Shown here in pieces: positions 23,646 to 36,461 of a DNA stretch of 64,000 nt (positions are counted from its first letter, which is position 1; every line of letters starts with the position of its first letter). The notes beneath the pieces are model-generated. The model searched no databases, had not been told where the DNA came from, and worked only from the letters and a program-made list of their open reading frames with translations. Location of the stretch: the NCBI GenBank assembly GCA_020465985.1, contig JAANYP010006648.1:1-64000 (forward strand). Direction: 5' to 3'. The translations under genes and the position numbers were made by a program. The stretch is from Centrapalus pauciflorus. Lineage: Eukaryota > Streptophyta > Magnoliopsida > Asterales > Asteraceae.

Positions 23646-24239
23646 TCGAAAATTAATAAATCATTAAATATATAAGATAACGTGGTGCGTAATTGCCTTC
23701 GTTACGGGGTGATGAGAGGATGAGGATTTGATACGATCACTATTCACTAAGCCAATACACATAACACATATATATGTATGTATATATAGACGGACGAAAA
23801 CAATAAAGAAAAGACAAACAAGACGTTGATTAATATTCTTTTATCACTTTATTTAATTAGTTGGTAGTTGCTAAAACGACAAAATCAATTAAGTGGCTTA
23901 TTTCATTAAATAATCATTCACAATAAAGCTGGGCTAAATTGTTTTTAAGTTTTAAAGGGTTTTTTTTTTTTTTTTTCTTTTTGTGTATTTAAAACTAATA
24001 TAGCCAAACAAACTTTTGTAAAGTAATGATTGACAAACGTTATCACATTTATTTTTTTAATGAAAACTTGTGATAAAATGTGATTTTAGATAAGGAGAAA
24101 ATGGTGAGTTTTTATGAAGAAATAAAGAGATAAAATAGGTTTTCAAAAGCAATATCAAACACTCCGTTGTAGATTAAAGTGTGTCCTGCTCAAAATTTAT
24201 AATAATAAATTCTTACCATAGAAATGGAAAATAGAAGGA

Positions 24240-24660
24240 AGATGTCGATTATATTGTCCCTAGCTACCCAGGATGGAGCGACTGTATCATAAAAAGACCT
24301 CCGACATCACACATATGGCGACCATTTTAGTGATCAGTATTATGTGCTATATGGCACCACACAACTTATAACTTGCATCACAAAAATTTGAAGCATATAA
24401 AAGGTAACCTTATATGCTACAACGTCCCTAGCAGATTTTCAATCGAATGTTCAAACTCATCCTAGTTTCTGCCACCAGAACGATGTCGTCTTCGAAAAGC
24501 ATACACCAAGGAAATCGCTTGTATCTGTCAAGAAAATTCTTCCAATACAGGAGCAAATAAAATTGGGTTGTGACTTGATCTGTGATGAAGCACAATTTCT
24601 ATCGAAATGTCTTAATGTCTCCTACATGCGTTTTAACAAGCATCATTAATTGATAGTACA
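24240..24660 (-). pseudogene. Reverse transcriptase remnant (LINE-like), minus strand
   Basis: Minus-strand translation around 24530-24440 reads FPWCMLFEDDIVLVAE, the catalytic block of a non-LTR reverse transcriptase with EDD in place of ADD. Before it, HVGDIKTF and a degraded version of the QG-ALSP block can be followed to about 24650. A stop soon follows the catalytic block, and the downstream frames are broken. No ends or target duplication were identified. Confidence 0.6.
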
Positions 24661-25938
24661 TATCACTGATAACCAATATGAAGCTCCTTAAGGGACATAT
24701 AAACCAAACAAAACAAGGTAGTAACACAATGTTAAGATGCTCAAATTGAAAACGATAATGATGAAGCCAAACGAAAACTTAAAATCGAAAATGGACTAGT
24801 TGGGGGCTGGAAACCCAACCAATCAACAACATTGAAATTACACTAGGAAAATGAGAAAGAGACAGGAAAAGTAATCAATCAATAAAACCAAGAGATACTT
24901 TATAGACAAGTTATCATGTCTTTATTAAAAGGCTCTTAACTAAATCATGTTTTATATCGGTTGGACACTAAACTATAAAAACATAAAATTAAATTAAAAA
25001 GAATAACGTTATACATAGTTTAAAGTACACTCTAATTATGTTTGGTAACGACTTATGAAAATTAGAGCTTTTGGTTTTAGAAAACTTTAATCAATATGTT
25101 GTGTTTGAAAGACAACCTGATCTTGAAGCTTAGCATAAGGTTCCGTTTGGTTCATTGAATGAAAATAGAAGACATTAGAGTTCAAATTACATCACATTAT
25201 ATGTTTATTGGTCCAACTGTAAAATAAGGTTGACTAAGTGTATGCATTATATATGAAATGTTATAAATCTATATTCTATTACAAATAACTAGAAATGATA
25301 AAAATTTTCAACCACAGATTTTAATAGAATATAAATAAATTTTATCTCATCTTTTCTGTAAACGAGAAACTACTTCATATAGATTTTGAAAGTTATAATT
25401 AATAAAACTACAAAACATCTTTAAACTTTATTGTTTTACAGTATCCTATAAAATTCCTAATTGAAAGAGAGGTTTAAAAATTTTAAACTATTAATTAAAA
25501 CATACATGCAACTTTAGTACAGAGATCAGATAATGAAATTCCAAGGTTTGATAATAGTATGCATCATTAAAAAAGTAATGCATCATTAGAAAATACATAG
25601 AATCAATGTGTATTGATTATGTAAAAAAAAATATAAGGGGGTCTATTGAGATCATTGGAGGCTCATTTAAACTCCCCCATACTATATATTATAGGTACAA
25701 TGAATGAAGGGAAGGGAGTAAATTAACACTTGTCATGGATTCAGGAGAAATGCAATAATTGGAGGAGAAATCTTTTAATTAAATGATCGGTAGTTGAAAC
25801 AATCCATTTTATATTTATGGCTGTTGACCGCCGCTCACCGGTGGAGAAATGCGGTGCCAGAACCCACAATCTCCATCACCCAATATGTATCTTATGAGTA
25901 TCCGTACCCTATTTATTTTATATAAATCTTCTTTTAAA
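24661..25938. other. Intergenic, no gene seen
   Basis: AT-rich. AAGGTTCCGTTTGGTTCATT at about 25138 looks like one end of a Tourist-type MITE, but I found no partner end. Confidence 0.45.
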
Positions 25939-25950
25939 TTACCAAATGAA

Positions 25951-26464
25951 CCACTTAGTCACTTGACATTAGGGGTGAGCTCGGTACCGTATCGAACCGA
26001 ACCGGTACCGATCCCGAAAATACCGAAACCGTATTATTAGTTTTGGAAGAACCGAATACCGAACCGTATAATTTTATATGGTGCCGGTACGGTTCCGAAT
26101 ACCGAATTTTAGCTAATTTAAGAACCGAATACCGAACCGAAAGTACCGAATACCGAATTTTAGCAAATTTAAAAACCGAATACCGAACCGAATATAATAA
26201 TTCGGTACCGGTCGGTACCGGTACCGGTTCGGTACCGATTCGGGTTCGGGAAATGGTACCCGTTGCTCACCCCTACTTGACATAAATCAAGTGGCCACCA
26301 CTAAAAGTGGGAGGGGTTCCCCTTGGTTCAGGTCTCGAGTTTGAGCCTTGCCAAGAGCGTTTCTTCTTAAGTGGAGATGTGAGGTTTGATCATCACCCTC
26401 AAGGTGTCTAACAATGGTGCTAATAACTAACCGTTAAAATCTGTTGTTCAATTTTTTTTTTTTT
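25951..26464 (+). mobile_element. SINE with oligo(T) tail, interrupted by a hAT MITE
   Basis: The direct repeat TTACCAAATGAA is at 25939-25950 and 26465-26476. Removing the nested MITE and its duplicated 8 bp leaves about 200 bp: a tRNA-like head with CAGGTCTCGAGTTTGAGCC as B-box region (about 26329-26347), a body, and a run of about 15 T as tail. T-tailed SINEs are known in several plant families. Confidence 0.8.
25970..26275. mobile_element. hAT MITE nested in SINE
   Basis: Terminal inverted repeats TAGGGGTGAGC and GCTCACCCCTA are flanked by a perfect 8-bp duplication CTTGACAT (25962-25969 and 26276-26283), typical of hAT elements. The 306-bp interior is built from short ACCGAATACCGAACCG and GGTACCG motifs. 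Confidence 0.93.
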
Positions 26465-26476
26465 TTACCAAATGAA

Positions 26477-28432
26477 GTAGTAAACTAGAGTGTATTAATT
26501 ACCTTCACTTCACAACCAATTCAATTACAACTAAAATTTTAATAAAATAAAAGTTGAAAATCAAGCAATATCGTTTTAGATTTTTATAAAAAAAAATGGA
26601 TTTTATAGATAACCATATTAAATTTGAAAACTTAAAAGAATGAAACCAATAACGGAATCATATGATATTAGATTATAAGTTCATATAAATACTTAATAAA
26701 ACATATGGATAATCAAACTAAAAACACAATATAATAAAAAAACCAATATCTTGATCATTTGATATTAGTTCATATAACATTGAAAATTTGTATAGTAAAA
26801 GATGATGTTGCATTTTCATTTAGTGTCTATGTTAAGCTATTTTTAAATGTTGTATTATACATGTTACGTCACTAGTTGAACTTTTTTTTTTCCCTAATAG
26901 AACGTCTTCTAACATTTCTCATATTACATGCTGTATACGAATGTGTGCAATTGTGCATGTTATGATATATTATGGTTTTTGCGTCTATTCAAAAAATCAT
27001 ATATTAGTAAGTTGAAGTTATGCTACTGTTTATCTGCATATACGTGTAAATGATCATATTTGGTTATTTTCGATTCTCAAAAAGTCACTAAAAAACTATA
27101 TTAAATCGCTAATGACGAACTATGTTAAGTTAACCAAAAACATCTAAAGAAATATAACGTGTCTACTTTATATTTGTCTGAATCTTTTCTCTTTTAGTAT
27201 CAATAACTTATTTTTACAAGAAGTTCAAGGTTTAATCGTTTGATTTTGAAATGGAACGTTGTTTGGATATGTAAATTGAGTTTGATATTCAAGGATTCGG
27301 CCAAAGAGTACAATTTGCGAAATAAAAGGGCATACTAGGGGTGTGAAACGTCCAAAACCAAACCATACCAAGAAGCAAAAAAAGAAAAAACAAGATTACT
27401 AGAACAAATAACTAGACCATATGGTAACAGTACTAATTAGGTCTCATTTTTTTCAAAATTTTATAATGAAAAAAAAATACAAAATGGGATGACTGAATCA
27501 AACCGAGAACAAAAAATTAATAGAACTCAAAACCAAGAACTCCGGATGATACCTATTGAATTTCGTTTTAGTCCAATTTGAGTAAGGTTCGTTGGCTTAG
27601 TCCCAAGTTTTACACACCCGTTGATATAACACATGTTGCATATATACCACGTGGATATATCTTTATATAGAATATTTTTTTTCCACAGATTATTTTGTTT
27701 TTTCATTTGTACATGCCATATTTACTATATAGGTTATTTTTGTCAATATGCATAATTTAACTTAGATTGATGATAACATGACAAAAAATAAAAAATATAT
27801 ATTATGCGTTGAGAGCGCTACACGTGACAAAATAATATTCTGCATTATTATATAAGATTTGTATGTCTTACAATTTTTATAAAAATAATGATAATAATAA
27901 TTAATAAATTACATATAATCATAAACTTGGTTTAATGGATTTTATTTGTTTCTAGTTATAAGTTTATTCAATAACGTACAATAGTAGTAGATTATTTCAA
28001 TGTTACACTCTAAAGGACATTGTATATGTTACTGATGCTCATAACAATTAAGAACAATAGATTGTGGCTATCAAAATTGATCAATTGTCACAACTCACAA
28101 CCATAACTTATTGGCATGAGAACTTGTACATTTTGAACCCCTCTTTTGCCGTTTTATGTCTACGGGTATAAAAAACAGTTAAATAAAAAACGTCAGAAGT
28201 TAAAACTATAATCATACCAAAAATAATTTAGGAAAATATATATAACTTATCATTTGCGGAAACTTATGGGTGTCAAAGTTGATTATGTTTGGTTTTGGTT
28301 TTAGAAACTTGGTATTAGTTTATTCATTGAGTATATATAGTTCTTTCAAAAATTGATTTTTAGTTTATAATATGGAACACTGAAATAGTGCCGGGATAAC
28401 CATATATCTTATTATCATTCCTGTCCCGATCC
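26477..28432. other. Intergenic, no gene; decayed hAT-like element
   Basis: AT-rich. A possible old hAT MITE runs from TAGGGGTGTGAAACG (about 27337) to TTTTACACACCC (about 27620), with no matching target duplication. Nothing else was recognised. Confidence 0.45.
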
Positions 28433-28440
28433 CTTTCAGG

Positions 28441-29499
28441 CAGTGGCGGACCCAGAAATATTTTTTATCGGGGTCGGAATTTATCATGCGTTACGACAAT
28501 ATGAGTGTTTGTGGTTTTATAAAAATTCTAACTCCTCAAAAGTTCGGTCGGTTCATCTTGATTAATGCTATTAACTTGATGGAAAGTTGAATAAATTTTT
28601 TCCTATAGTGCAAATGTAAGAGTCATTCAACTGTGTTTAGGGTATCAAATATTTTTTATTTATAACCATTAAATTTAACTAACTATATACGACTAAACGT
28701 TTATTTTTTAATTATTTTATGTAACCAATTATATAAAAAAATTATAAATTTAATTAAATTTTTTATATACCAGTTTTGAGATGCATATTCCAGGCGTCAC
28801 TCAATGAATTTGGGCAGACAAGTACATTAAACAAATATCTTAAATAATATTGTTAAATAATGTATAAAAAACTAAGATTTTCATATCATCACAAATATTA
28901 AAAAAGAATATAAATTATACCCGAGACTTGAGAGGCTGAAATTTTTAGAGGGTGAGTCGGTGAGAGCGAGAGGTAGTGAGGGACTGAGGGACACCGCTAG
29001 GCGGTGAGAGCAGCCGAGCAGGCGTCGGCGACTTGAACGGAGTGGACGAGGGGTGCGGGCAGCGTGAGTGCGGCACTGCGGTCTGCCGTCAGCGGCTTCT
29101 TCCTTTCCTTCTTCCTGTTGTCTGTGGTCGTTCTGGCTTCTTCTTTATGTTGGCTTCTGGCTTGTGCGACACACACAGGCACACACGTTTTTTTTTTTTT
29201 TTTTTTGCCAGCCCTAATCCAAGAAGTCTTCATCTTTCCAAGCCCAAATTCAAGCCAAGGCCTAGATACATGTTTTTCCTTATTATTTGTTATATAAGTA
29301 ACCAACTATTATGTTTATGTATATTTTTTTAGATTTTATATCTGATTTTTTTTATAAATGTTTAAAACTTATCAAGGTATAGGGGTCGAACTACAAAATT
29401 CATCGGGGTCAGAAAGTTTTTTAACTATATATATAACACGTAAATAAAATTTTATCGGGGTCGTTTGACCCACACACCGTATGCCTCGGTCCGCCCCTG
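28441..29499. mobile_element. Non-autonomous hAT element (1059 bp) with GC-rich cargo
   Basis: Ends CAGTGGCGGACCCAG and CTCGGTCCGCCCCTG are inverted, and the 8-bp duplication CTTTCAGG (28433-28440, 29500-29507) is perfect, so this is a hAT-type element. The subterminal motif TATCGGGGTCG occurs at both ends. The middle (about 28940-29250) is GC-rich, with CT-rich and GCC-rich sequence on the minus strand that looks like a captured first exon or 5' UTR. No transposase is present. Confidence 0.9.
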
Positions 29500-29507
29500 C
29501 TTTCAGG

Positions 29508-30362
29508 TAATGAATTTTCGTGCCCCATCAGGTACCAGAGATTCTCAACATGGAATAAGATCTTTTAATATTATAAAAACTAATAAGTTTACACTATAAA
29601 TTATTGTTTACTAAAAAAACATATGTATGTAAATTTTGAAACTATTTCAACATTTTTGAATTATATATATATATATAGATAACTAATGGTATATTCTAAC
29701 ATAGGGATAAAGAATTGAGTGTAATCTCATTGATTTACGAATGAAGAATTACAGAGGCTTTTATAGAAGAAAAACTAACAGAATTTGCTAACTAACTAAC
29801 AGAAAGTTAAACTAACTATCTAAAAATTACATAATAGCCACTGTACTATTAAATAACATTAGTTAAAAATTTTATGAAAATGAGTAATAAAAATTTAAAA
29901 AGTAAATAAAATACTATATAATTTAACATATAAAAAACACATATATAGATCATTGATCATTTATATAAATTGTAGTGAATAATTTACTTTATAAAATTAG
30001 TTAAACATAATATATATTAAAATGGATCGGAGTCGGGGATTAATTAAAGTACTCCCATCTTCATCCTCGGTCAACTTGGATTCAAGGATTCTACGTTCAA
30101 GTCGTGATCGAGTTTCAAGTTCCTAATTAGAGATGAGTTTTTTTTTTTTTTTTTTTTGGACAAGCCTACTAAACCGTTGTTTTAGTTTACTTCTTCATAT
30201 ATGTGAAATGATTTTGTTTTATACGTATATGGACAACATTGATTATGATCCCCCACAAGTAACCATAATTGTCACCATTATTATATATCCCTTCAAAATT
30301 ATCATCATTATATCGTCGGTCCTTGTGATCCATTGCAGTTATTTGTATATTTGAGTCCATTA
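29508..30362. other. Intergenic, no gene seen
   Basis: AT-rich, with a poly(T) run near 30140. Fragments such as CCGATCCCTTTCAGG and GGATCGGAGTCGGGG around the hAT insertion suggest that it landed in an older repeat. Confidence 0.45.
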
Positions 30363-30730
30363 GGGTGCGTTTAGTTAACGAAAACTAGTGATTTTTCAAT
30401 TTCAGTTTTCAAGTTATAGTTTTTAGAAAAAAACAAGGGATTCTATGAAAAGTGAAAACTTGTTTAGATGATGAAGTTTTAGTTTTAAGAAAAATAAGAT
30501 GGGTGATTATAAAATAAAAAAATATGATAGGTGATGGAAAAGTAAGAGAGAGAAAGAGAGTATTATAAAGATTTAGGGTAGGCAGTAGAAAAGTAAAAGA
30601 GAGAATATGAAAAGTGGTATTTTAAAAAGTGAAATGGAAATTTATGAAATTGTTGTTAAGTAAACAAGTTTTCATTTTTGTTGAAAAATGAGATGGAAAT
30701 TTTGAAAATTTTCGGGAACTAAACGCACCC
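30363..30730. mobile_element. Tourist-like (PIF/Harbinger) MITE
   Basis: Ends GGGTGCGTTTAGTTAACG and GGAACTAAACGCACCC are inverted and flanked by TTA on both sides, the 3-bp duplication of PIF/Harbinger elements. It is 368 bp long and non-coding. Confidence 0.9.
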
Positions 30731-30733
30731 TTA

Positions 30734-32772
30734 ATGTCTATTATCTTGTTTTTTAAAATGTAAATGGCCGGAAATCATACTTTCTATTTCTTCTTTAGTA
30801 TATTTATTAATTATCATAATCTAATATTAATTGATATTGAAATCTAAACGTCACGGTTACTCGGTTAGTGAAAAAGTGTGATATCTGTCTTGATATTTAT
30901 AACGTTATACACAAATATTTTAATATATAGTTGTTTTTATATTAATTACATACAAACTAAGATTAAGACATAAAAATATTAATTTTATTACAAAAAAAAT
31001 ACAAGAGTTACATTATTATTATTTGACATAAACTATACTTTACTAAACTTCTAAACACATATGAATGATGATAAGTTTTTTTTAATCATCTTTAAAATTT
31101 CTATTATATTGTAGTTATCAATTAATGAAACATGAATAGTTAATTTGAATTGATTTTAAATCTTATTATATTAAATGTGAATTTAGAAATATATGATTTA
31201 GATATCATTTATTTTTCTAAAATATGATTTGCCACGTGTAAATTGTCGGTTGATGACACATGACATCACGATAAATAAATAAAGTTATTAATTTTTACTA
31301 TTTATTAAAACATGTAACATTTAATTTAAAGTTTAAAAATAAAAAAAATTGTCTTATAAATCAATCATATAATTCCAGGTAAAACAATTTAGGTAAATTA
31401 GAGGTTAGATTACGAAACATTTAAAATCATTTAATTATATTAATATTCTTTTAGTTTCTTTAAAAATCAATTATATAAATTAATTGAAAGGATTATATTA
31501 GGCAAAATGAGTTAGAAACAAAAATTAGGAGAGCTGAGAGAGTAACACTTGTCACGAATTAAATCATTACTGAAATCTACAAACCAAACACAAGATTTTA
31601 AATGCAAATACAAGGGAATCTCAGAAAATCTGCAAAACAAATGTCACCTTAGTGGTTAAGTCATAGGTTTTTTCATAGATGGTTTTGGATTCGACTCTCA
31701 TAGACTTAAATTTTTATGGTTACCTACCTTTCAAAAAATATTATACATTTATATTCTACATGTTCATTAGTAGGGTGCAAATTTTGTAAAACCAATTAAG
31801 ACCGAATCTTAAGACCGGTGCAAATTTTGTAAGAATAAAAAAAATGAAATTAAGACCGGATCAAGTATGGATCAAAGTCGTTACGCTTTGAAATTAATCT
31901 TTTGTTTATTTATTTGTTGGAAAATTGGTTCCAACTTCTTCATGTTCACAATGAATTTTCGGTCCTTCAAAACCATAATCCAATGAATTTTCATTTCTTA
32001 AACTAAAAATGACATTCTTATATTCTATGATTAAAGACAAAGTCAAGTATGCATCGAATTTATGACATGATTTCGCATTGAATTGACTTCGCATAGACTA
32101 CAAATACTTAGGTTAGTTGTTGTTTTATTTGATTAACTTTTTAATTTTTCAGTTTTAGTCTCGATATAGATGCGAATAGTAATGTATCAGTTATATAGTT
32201 GGTAATGAATATAACCACGATTCATTAACTAATGGATACAATCATGATCCATACTATATAATCATATGCCAAATCATAAATTTATATTATTAATTTACAT
32301 GTAAAACTAGATATTGTTGTACCAAATATGAATCCATCTATTTATTCAAAATTTTGAGAAACCTTTTTTTGTACCTTTTATAAAGCAATTTCCATCAGTG
32401 ATAAAAAAAATAAATTGTCGGCAAGCAATTAAAAACTTGTAAAGTATACATTAAAGGATTTAAAATTCCGATTATGAGGTGTCAAATTTGCAAATAAATC
32501 AATTTTATCATATTGAAATTTTTTACCTTTTATTTCCGATTATGAGGTACCAAATTTGCAAACTTGTAAATCAATTTTTGTACCTTTTATCAAATTGAAT
32601 TTTTTTAAATATGATATTACGATACCAAATTTGCAAATAAATCAATTTTAGTACAAGACGATATGATTGATACATACCTATAGGCTAGTAAAAAAATAAA
32701 GCAACAAATTAACATGTGGTAGTTACTTATTTTTAAAGCAACAAACTCCAGTTTGATTGCATGGTATTTGTG
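30734..32772. other. Intergenic, no gene; one SINE-like fragment
   Basis: AT-rich. A tRNA-like fragment lies at 31640-31745. A short tandem theme GTACCAAATTTGCAAA recurs at 32480-32640. Confidence 0.45.
31640..31745 (+). mobile_element. SINE-like tRNA-related fragment
   Basis: An A-box-like TTAGTGGTTAAG is followed about 40 bases later by a B-box-like GGATTCGACTC. It does not fold into a complete tRNA, so a SINE head is more likely. No tail or target duplication was found. Confidence 0.45.
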
Positions 32773-32780
32773 GCTTCAAA

Positions 32781-33045
32781 CAGGGTCGTTCCTATCGTTT
32801 TTGGGGCCCGGGGCAAAAGATTATAAATGGTCCTCTAAACATGTATGTGTATATATATAATATTTAAAGATTAAGGAAACAACCATGTAAATATGTATGT
32901 AAATATCGCAATCAAACAACTAACAAACCAAATAAACTATTAGTATTAATCTAGGTATTAAAGAGAAAAAAAAAAATTTTGGGCCACCTTGGCTGTTGGG
33001 CCCTGGGCAGTAGCCCATGTTGCACACCCTAATATGCAAGCCCTG
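32781..33045. mobile_element. hAT MITE (CAGGG... type)
   Basis: It starts CAGGGTCGTTCC and ends AAGCCCTG, flanked by a perfect 8-bp GCTTCAAA (32773-32780, 33046-33053). GGGGCCCGGGG and GGGCCCTGGGC motifs lie near the ends. It is related to the element at 48776-49503 over its first 70 bp. Confidence 0.85.
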
Positions 33046-33053
33046 GCTTCAAA

Positions 33054-34676
33054 GATTGCAACACGAATTCGTTGATTTTAATCGTTGCTTCACATAATAC
33101 GCGCAATACAAACCCATTGATTTGAAGTTTTACAGTGTCATCGAATTAAGATTGCCGAACCTATTGATTTGAAGTTTTTCCGTGCTATCGAATTATGATT
33201 GCAGGAGAAACCCATTGATATGAAGTTTTTCGGTGCCGTTGAATTTAGAATGCAGTAAGAACCCGTCGATTTGAAGTTTTACTTACGGTGCCATCAAATT
33301 AAGATTGCAATACAAAACCATCAGTATTAATTACTTGTCAATTCAGAAAATGCAATAGGTTGTCACTTAATTAACGTTTCAACATCAGATACATGCATGC
33401 ATTAATTAATCGCTGGTGACCGAAGTATCAACCATGGAAGTAGTAACAGTCGTTCAACATGATCTTATCGATCGGATTACTGCCTCACGAATTGGATTAC
33501 TGCCCTAAGCATCACATGCATTTTGTTCATAGGATTATGCATTCGATTCGTTCGGATTACTGCCTCATGCATTGTATAATTGCTGCAAGCACGGGTTTGA
33601 TGTATTGAAATACGTTCAACCAAATCATGTTTTTAAATACGTATGTATATAACCAATTCAAAGGCTTCAAATAGCTTCGATGTATGCAACAAACCGATCG
33701 AGTTTAATAGTTTAAAGAATTCGGGTGCGTACGTCAATGCATGCAACTAATTCAAAGGATTATGTATGCCACAGACTGACTTATTGAAGTGTTTCAAAGG
33801 CTTAATTCATAGGCTAAAATGTAAGCAAATATATGGTGTGCAGGGATCATTAAGTATTCCTCCAACCGTCAAATTTAATAGTGATGTGATGTGATGTGAT
33901 GTGATTATAGAAAGAAAATAAAAATGAAATTGGAAAAGGTTGACTTTGATTTTGTCAAAGTGAAATGATTAGAAGAAGTAGTAATCGATCAAAAACGTAC
34001 ACTAGCAATAGCAAAAGCTAATTTTCTTCAATTTATGCATCCGATCCGATCCAATCCGATCCAATCCATCGTCTTAATTTCCTACTTTTGGAAATACTCA
34101 ATTAATACGCTTTACATGCTATATATGCTATCATTCTCTTAATTTCCAACTTTGAAAACTTATATCTCATCCTACATTAGAATTAGATACAGTTTTTTAA
34201 TATCACGTACATTATATATTATGATATTACTAGTATTTTTTAAAATTAATTAAATACTATTGGATAGGAAAAATAAGGTAAAATCCAAATTACAGTATGA
34301 ATGACATTATTTATAAATAACCAGCAAACGAAAGGAGTAGAAATTATTGAATGCTCTTTTATTTTATTACCATACAATATAAACTATTAATTATTAATTT
34401 GTACAGCAATAAAAAACAAGGTTCAAGTCGGCATATATATTACCTTTACTAAATAGGTAGACAAAAAAAATTTAGCTATTAATTTTAGATTACTAAGAAT
34501 TTCTTTATTATTTAAAAAACATAATTTAGAAAAAAAATTGTTTAAAGTGTTTTTTTTGGGCCTTTCCCTTATCTAAGCCGAATATTCACACCCTCTTTCT
34601 CTACACCACCGCATCAGGGTACCGTTACCTCTACGGCAACACCTCCATCGTTGCCATCGTCATATATATATATACA
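33054..34676. other. Intergenic with minisatellite, no gene
   Basis: Contains a roughly 51-bp tandem repeat (33110-33325), a (GTGAT)5 run (33881-33905) and GATCC-rich short repeats (34038-34070). No coding signal was found. Confidence 0.5.
33110..33325. repeat. Minisatellite, about 47-55 bp period, four copies plus a partial
   Basis: Units begin AACCCATTGATTTGAAG or near variants at 33111, 33158, 33209 and 33260, with a partial unit at 33315. Each carries a TCGAATTAAGATTGCA-like end. The copies have diverged by several substitutions each. Confidence 0.85.
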
Positions 34677-34875
34677 ATGAGAGGGGTTCAATTCAAAACC
34701 AACATGCATCGGAAAATCTCCATGCACCACCGTAAATGCATCACAATTCCCGTGTGATGCATCAAATTCCCCACGTGATGCATTGACTTTCTGCGTGATG
34801 CATCACCTGATCCAATGGCTATAAAGTGGGTAACGGGTTTTTCGATGCATATAGGTTTTCTATTGAACCCACCCC
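34677..34875. mobile_element. Family-C MITE (copy 3)
   Basis: Ends GGGGTTCAATTCAAAACC and GGTTTTCTATTGAACCCACC are inverted. The interior has two TGATGCATCA palindromes plus one variant. The left flank is a short (TA)n. TACAATGA before and TATAATGA after could be an 8-bp duplication with one mismatch. Confidence 0.75.
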
Positions 34876-35060
34876 TATATAATGATATTCATTTAAGCAC
34901 CGTACACACCAATAAAAATTTAACACATCAGCATCGATTTAAAACCTTTACATATTAAAGATAACTTTTTTTCATAGTTTGAATGTGATCAATCTAATGA
35001 ATCTTGTGTTTATTAAAGGTTGTGAATGCGATAAATGTAATGAATCTTGTATATATAAAA

Positions 35061-35358
35061 GGGTTCATTATGAAAAAAACCAACATGTTTTCACGTTTTT
35101 TGTGATTTCGTCCCTCCATGTTATTTTTTTCCATAAAAAAACCTCATGTTATTCTTTTCTTATTGGTTTAGTGAAATTTTGAACATTAGACCCCGTTTAT
35201 AATTTGTGAACCGGGTTTTAAAAACTTGAAAAACCGGGTTCTAATGTCCAAATTTCTTAAACCAATAAGAAAAGAATAACTTGAGGTTTTTTTATGGGAA
35301 AAAATAACATGGAGGGACGAAAACGTGAAAACATGTTGGTTTTTTTCATAATAAACCC
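35061..35358. mobile_element. Foldback MITE with 9-bp duplication (Mutator-like)
   Basis: The whole 298 bp folds on itself. The arms start GGGTTCATTATGAAAAAAAC and GGGTTTATTATGAAAAAAAC and pair for well over 100 bp with few mismatches around a short loop near 35205. The duplication TATATAAAA is perfect at 35052-35060 and 35359-35367; nine bases is the size made by Mutator-type transposases. Confidence 0.88.
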
Positions 35359-35367
35359 TATATAAAA

Positions 35368-36461
35368 ACATAAAAATGTAATAAATATAATGAGTGTTGT
35401 GTATATTAAATCCTATGAATACAATGAACCCGTTGAATGTTTAATTCTATTGGTTCAAAGTTTATACTTAAATAAAATATTGTATCCATAAAAGGTTATT
35501 TCAATTGGTGCTCAGTGCTCCCCAATGCTTAATTAATAAATGGTGCTCAAAAGATGCTTAGCATACATGCACAAAGGCACACATAAACACACCAAAAAAT
35601 AAAGCGAAAACAATCAACCGTACCAAGTACGCAAGTACCAATCCAACCAGTTGACCGTTACAAGAACCCGATTGATTATTTGTGAACTACCCATTTTACC
35701 AACATACCAGTAAATTCGAAATCAACTTGGTTTGTTAGTTTCGGGCCTTCAGCTTTCGAATAGATCATTATTAATGTGTACAAGCATAAAAAAAAAAAAA
35801 ACAAAAACGACGAAAAGAACAAACGATTGTCAGCAACAACACAGGTATAACTTTTAAATCAATCAAACCTGAAGTTTATACAATGATGTGTGCCGTAAAG
35901 TAAATTGCGCATATGCACAAAGATATAGACTAACATAACATCTTGTTGTACTCGTTGAACATACCACAAAATTGACCGATTAATTCCGCTACCAAGCATT
36001 GCATACTACCAAGGTTACTATGCATGTGTGCTCAAACCACGAATCAAAGCGTATCGAGTATTGGGTCATGCATGGTTAAACTGCTAAATGAAGAGAACTC
36101 CTAGCATTCTCAATGAAACAAAGGCCCAAAGCAAATTATGTTATCAATTGTTTTACCATAATTTCTTGCATTTATGTGATCTACAACAAACAAATTTAAG
36201 GGTCTTTTAGGGCATAGATTTGTTGCGTAAACACAACTGTGAACCCACAAAATCAAGATTGTGATTTGATCTTGGCAGGGAGAGGATCAGGTCAAAGTTA
36301 ATAACGCCTAGAAGGTATAATTATCTTGTGCAAGAAAAAAGCAGATATCATTTTCATCATCTACCAAATTGTTCACTAATCACTATGAAAAACCATTATA
36401 ATATCTAAGCCATTATCGGTCTTAGAAAACAGAAAGCACCACAACATCATTCAAAGAAACA
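35368..36461. other. Intergenic / 3' side of the RING gene
   Basis: No second gene was seen. The part nearest the RING gene (about 36200-36461) is less AT-rich and is probably its 3' UTR; no polyadenylation site can be fixed. Confidence 0.4.

Larger units (their letters stand above)
21139..24239. other. Intergenic with a foldback MITE and a GC-rich island
   Basis: No gene was found. The region holds an old foldback element (21381-21715) and a GC-rich stretch at about 23490-23645 that contrasts sharply with its AT-rich surroundings and is probably a transposon fragment. The rest is AT-rich with no coding signal. Confidence 0.5.

Noticed and set aside
27337..27620. Complete hAT MITE
   Set aside because: The ends look inverted, but the 8-bp flanks do not match, so it is recorded only as a possible decayed element.
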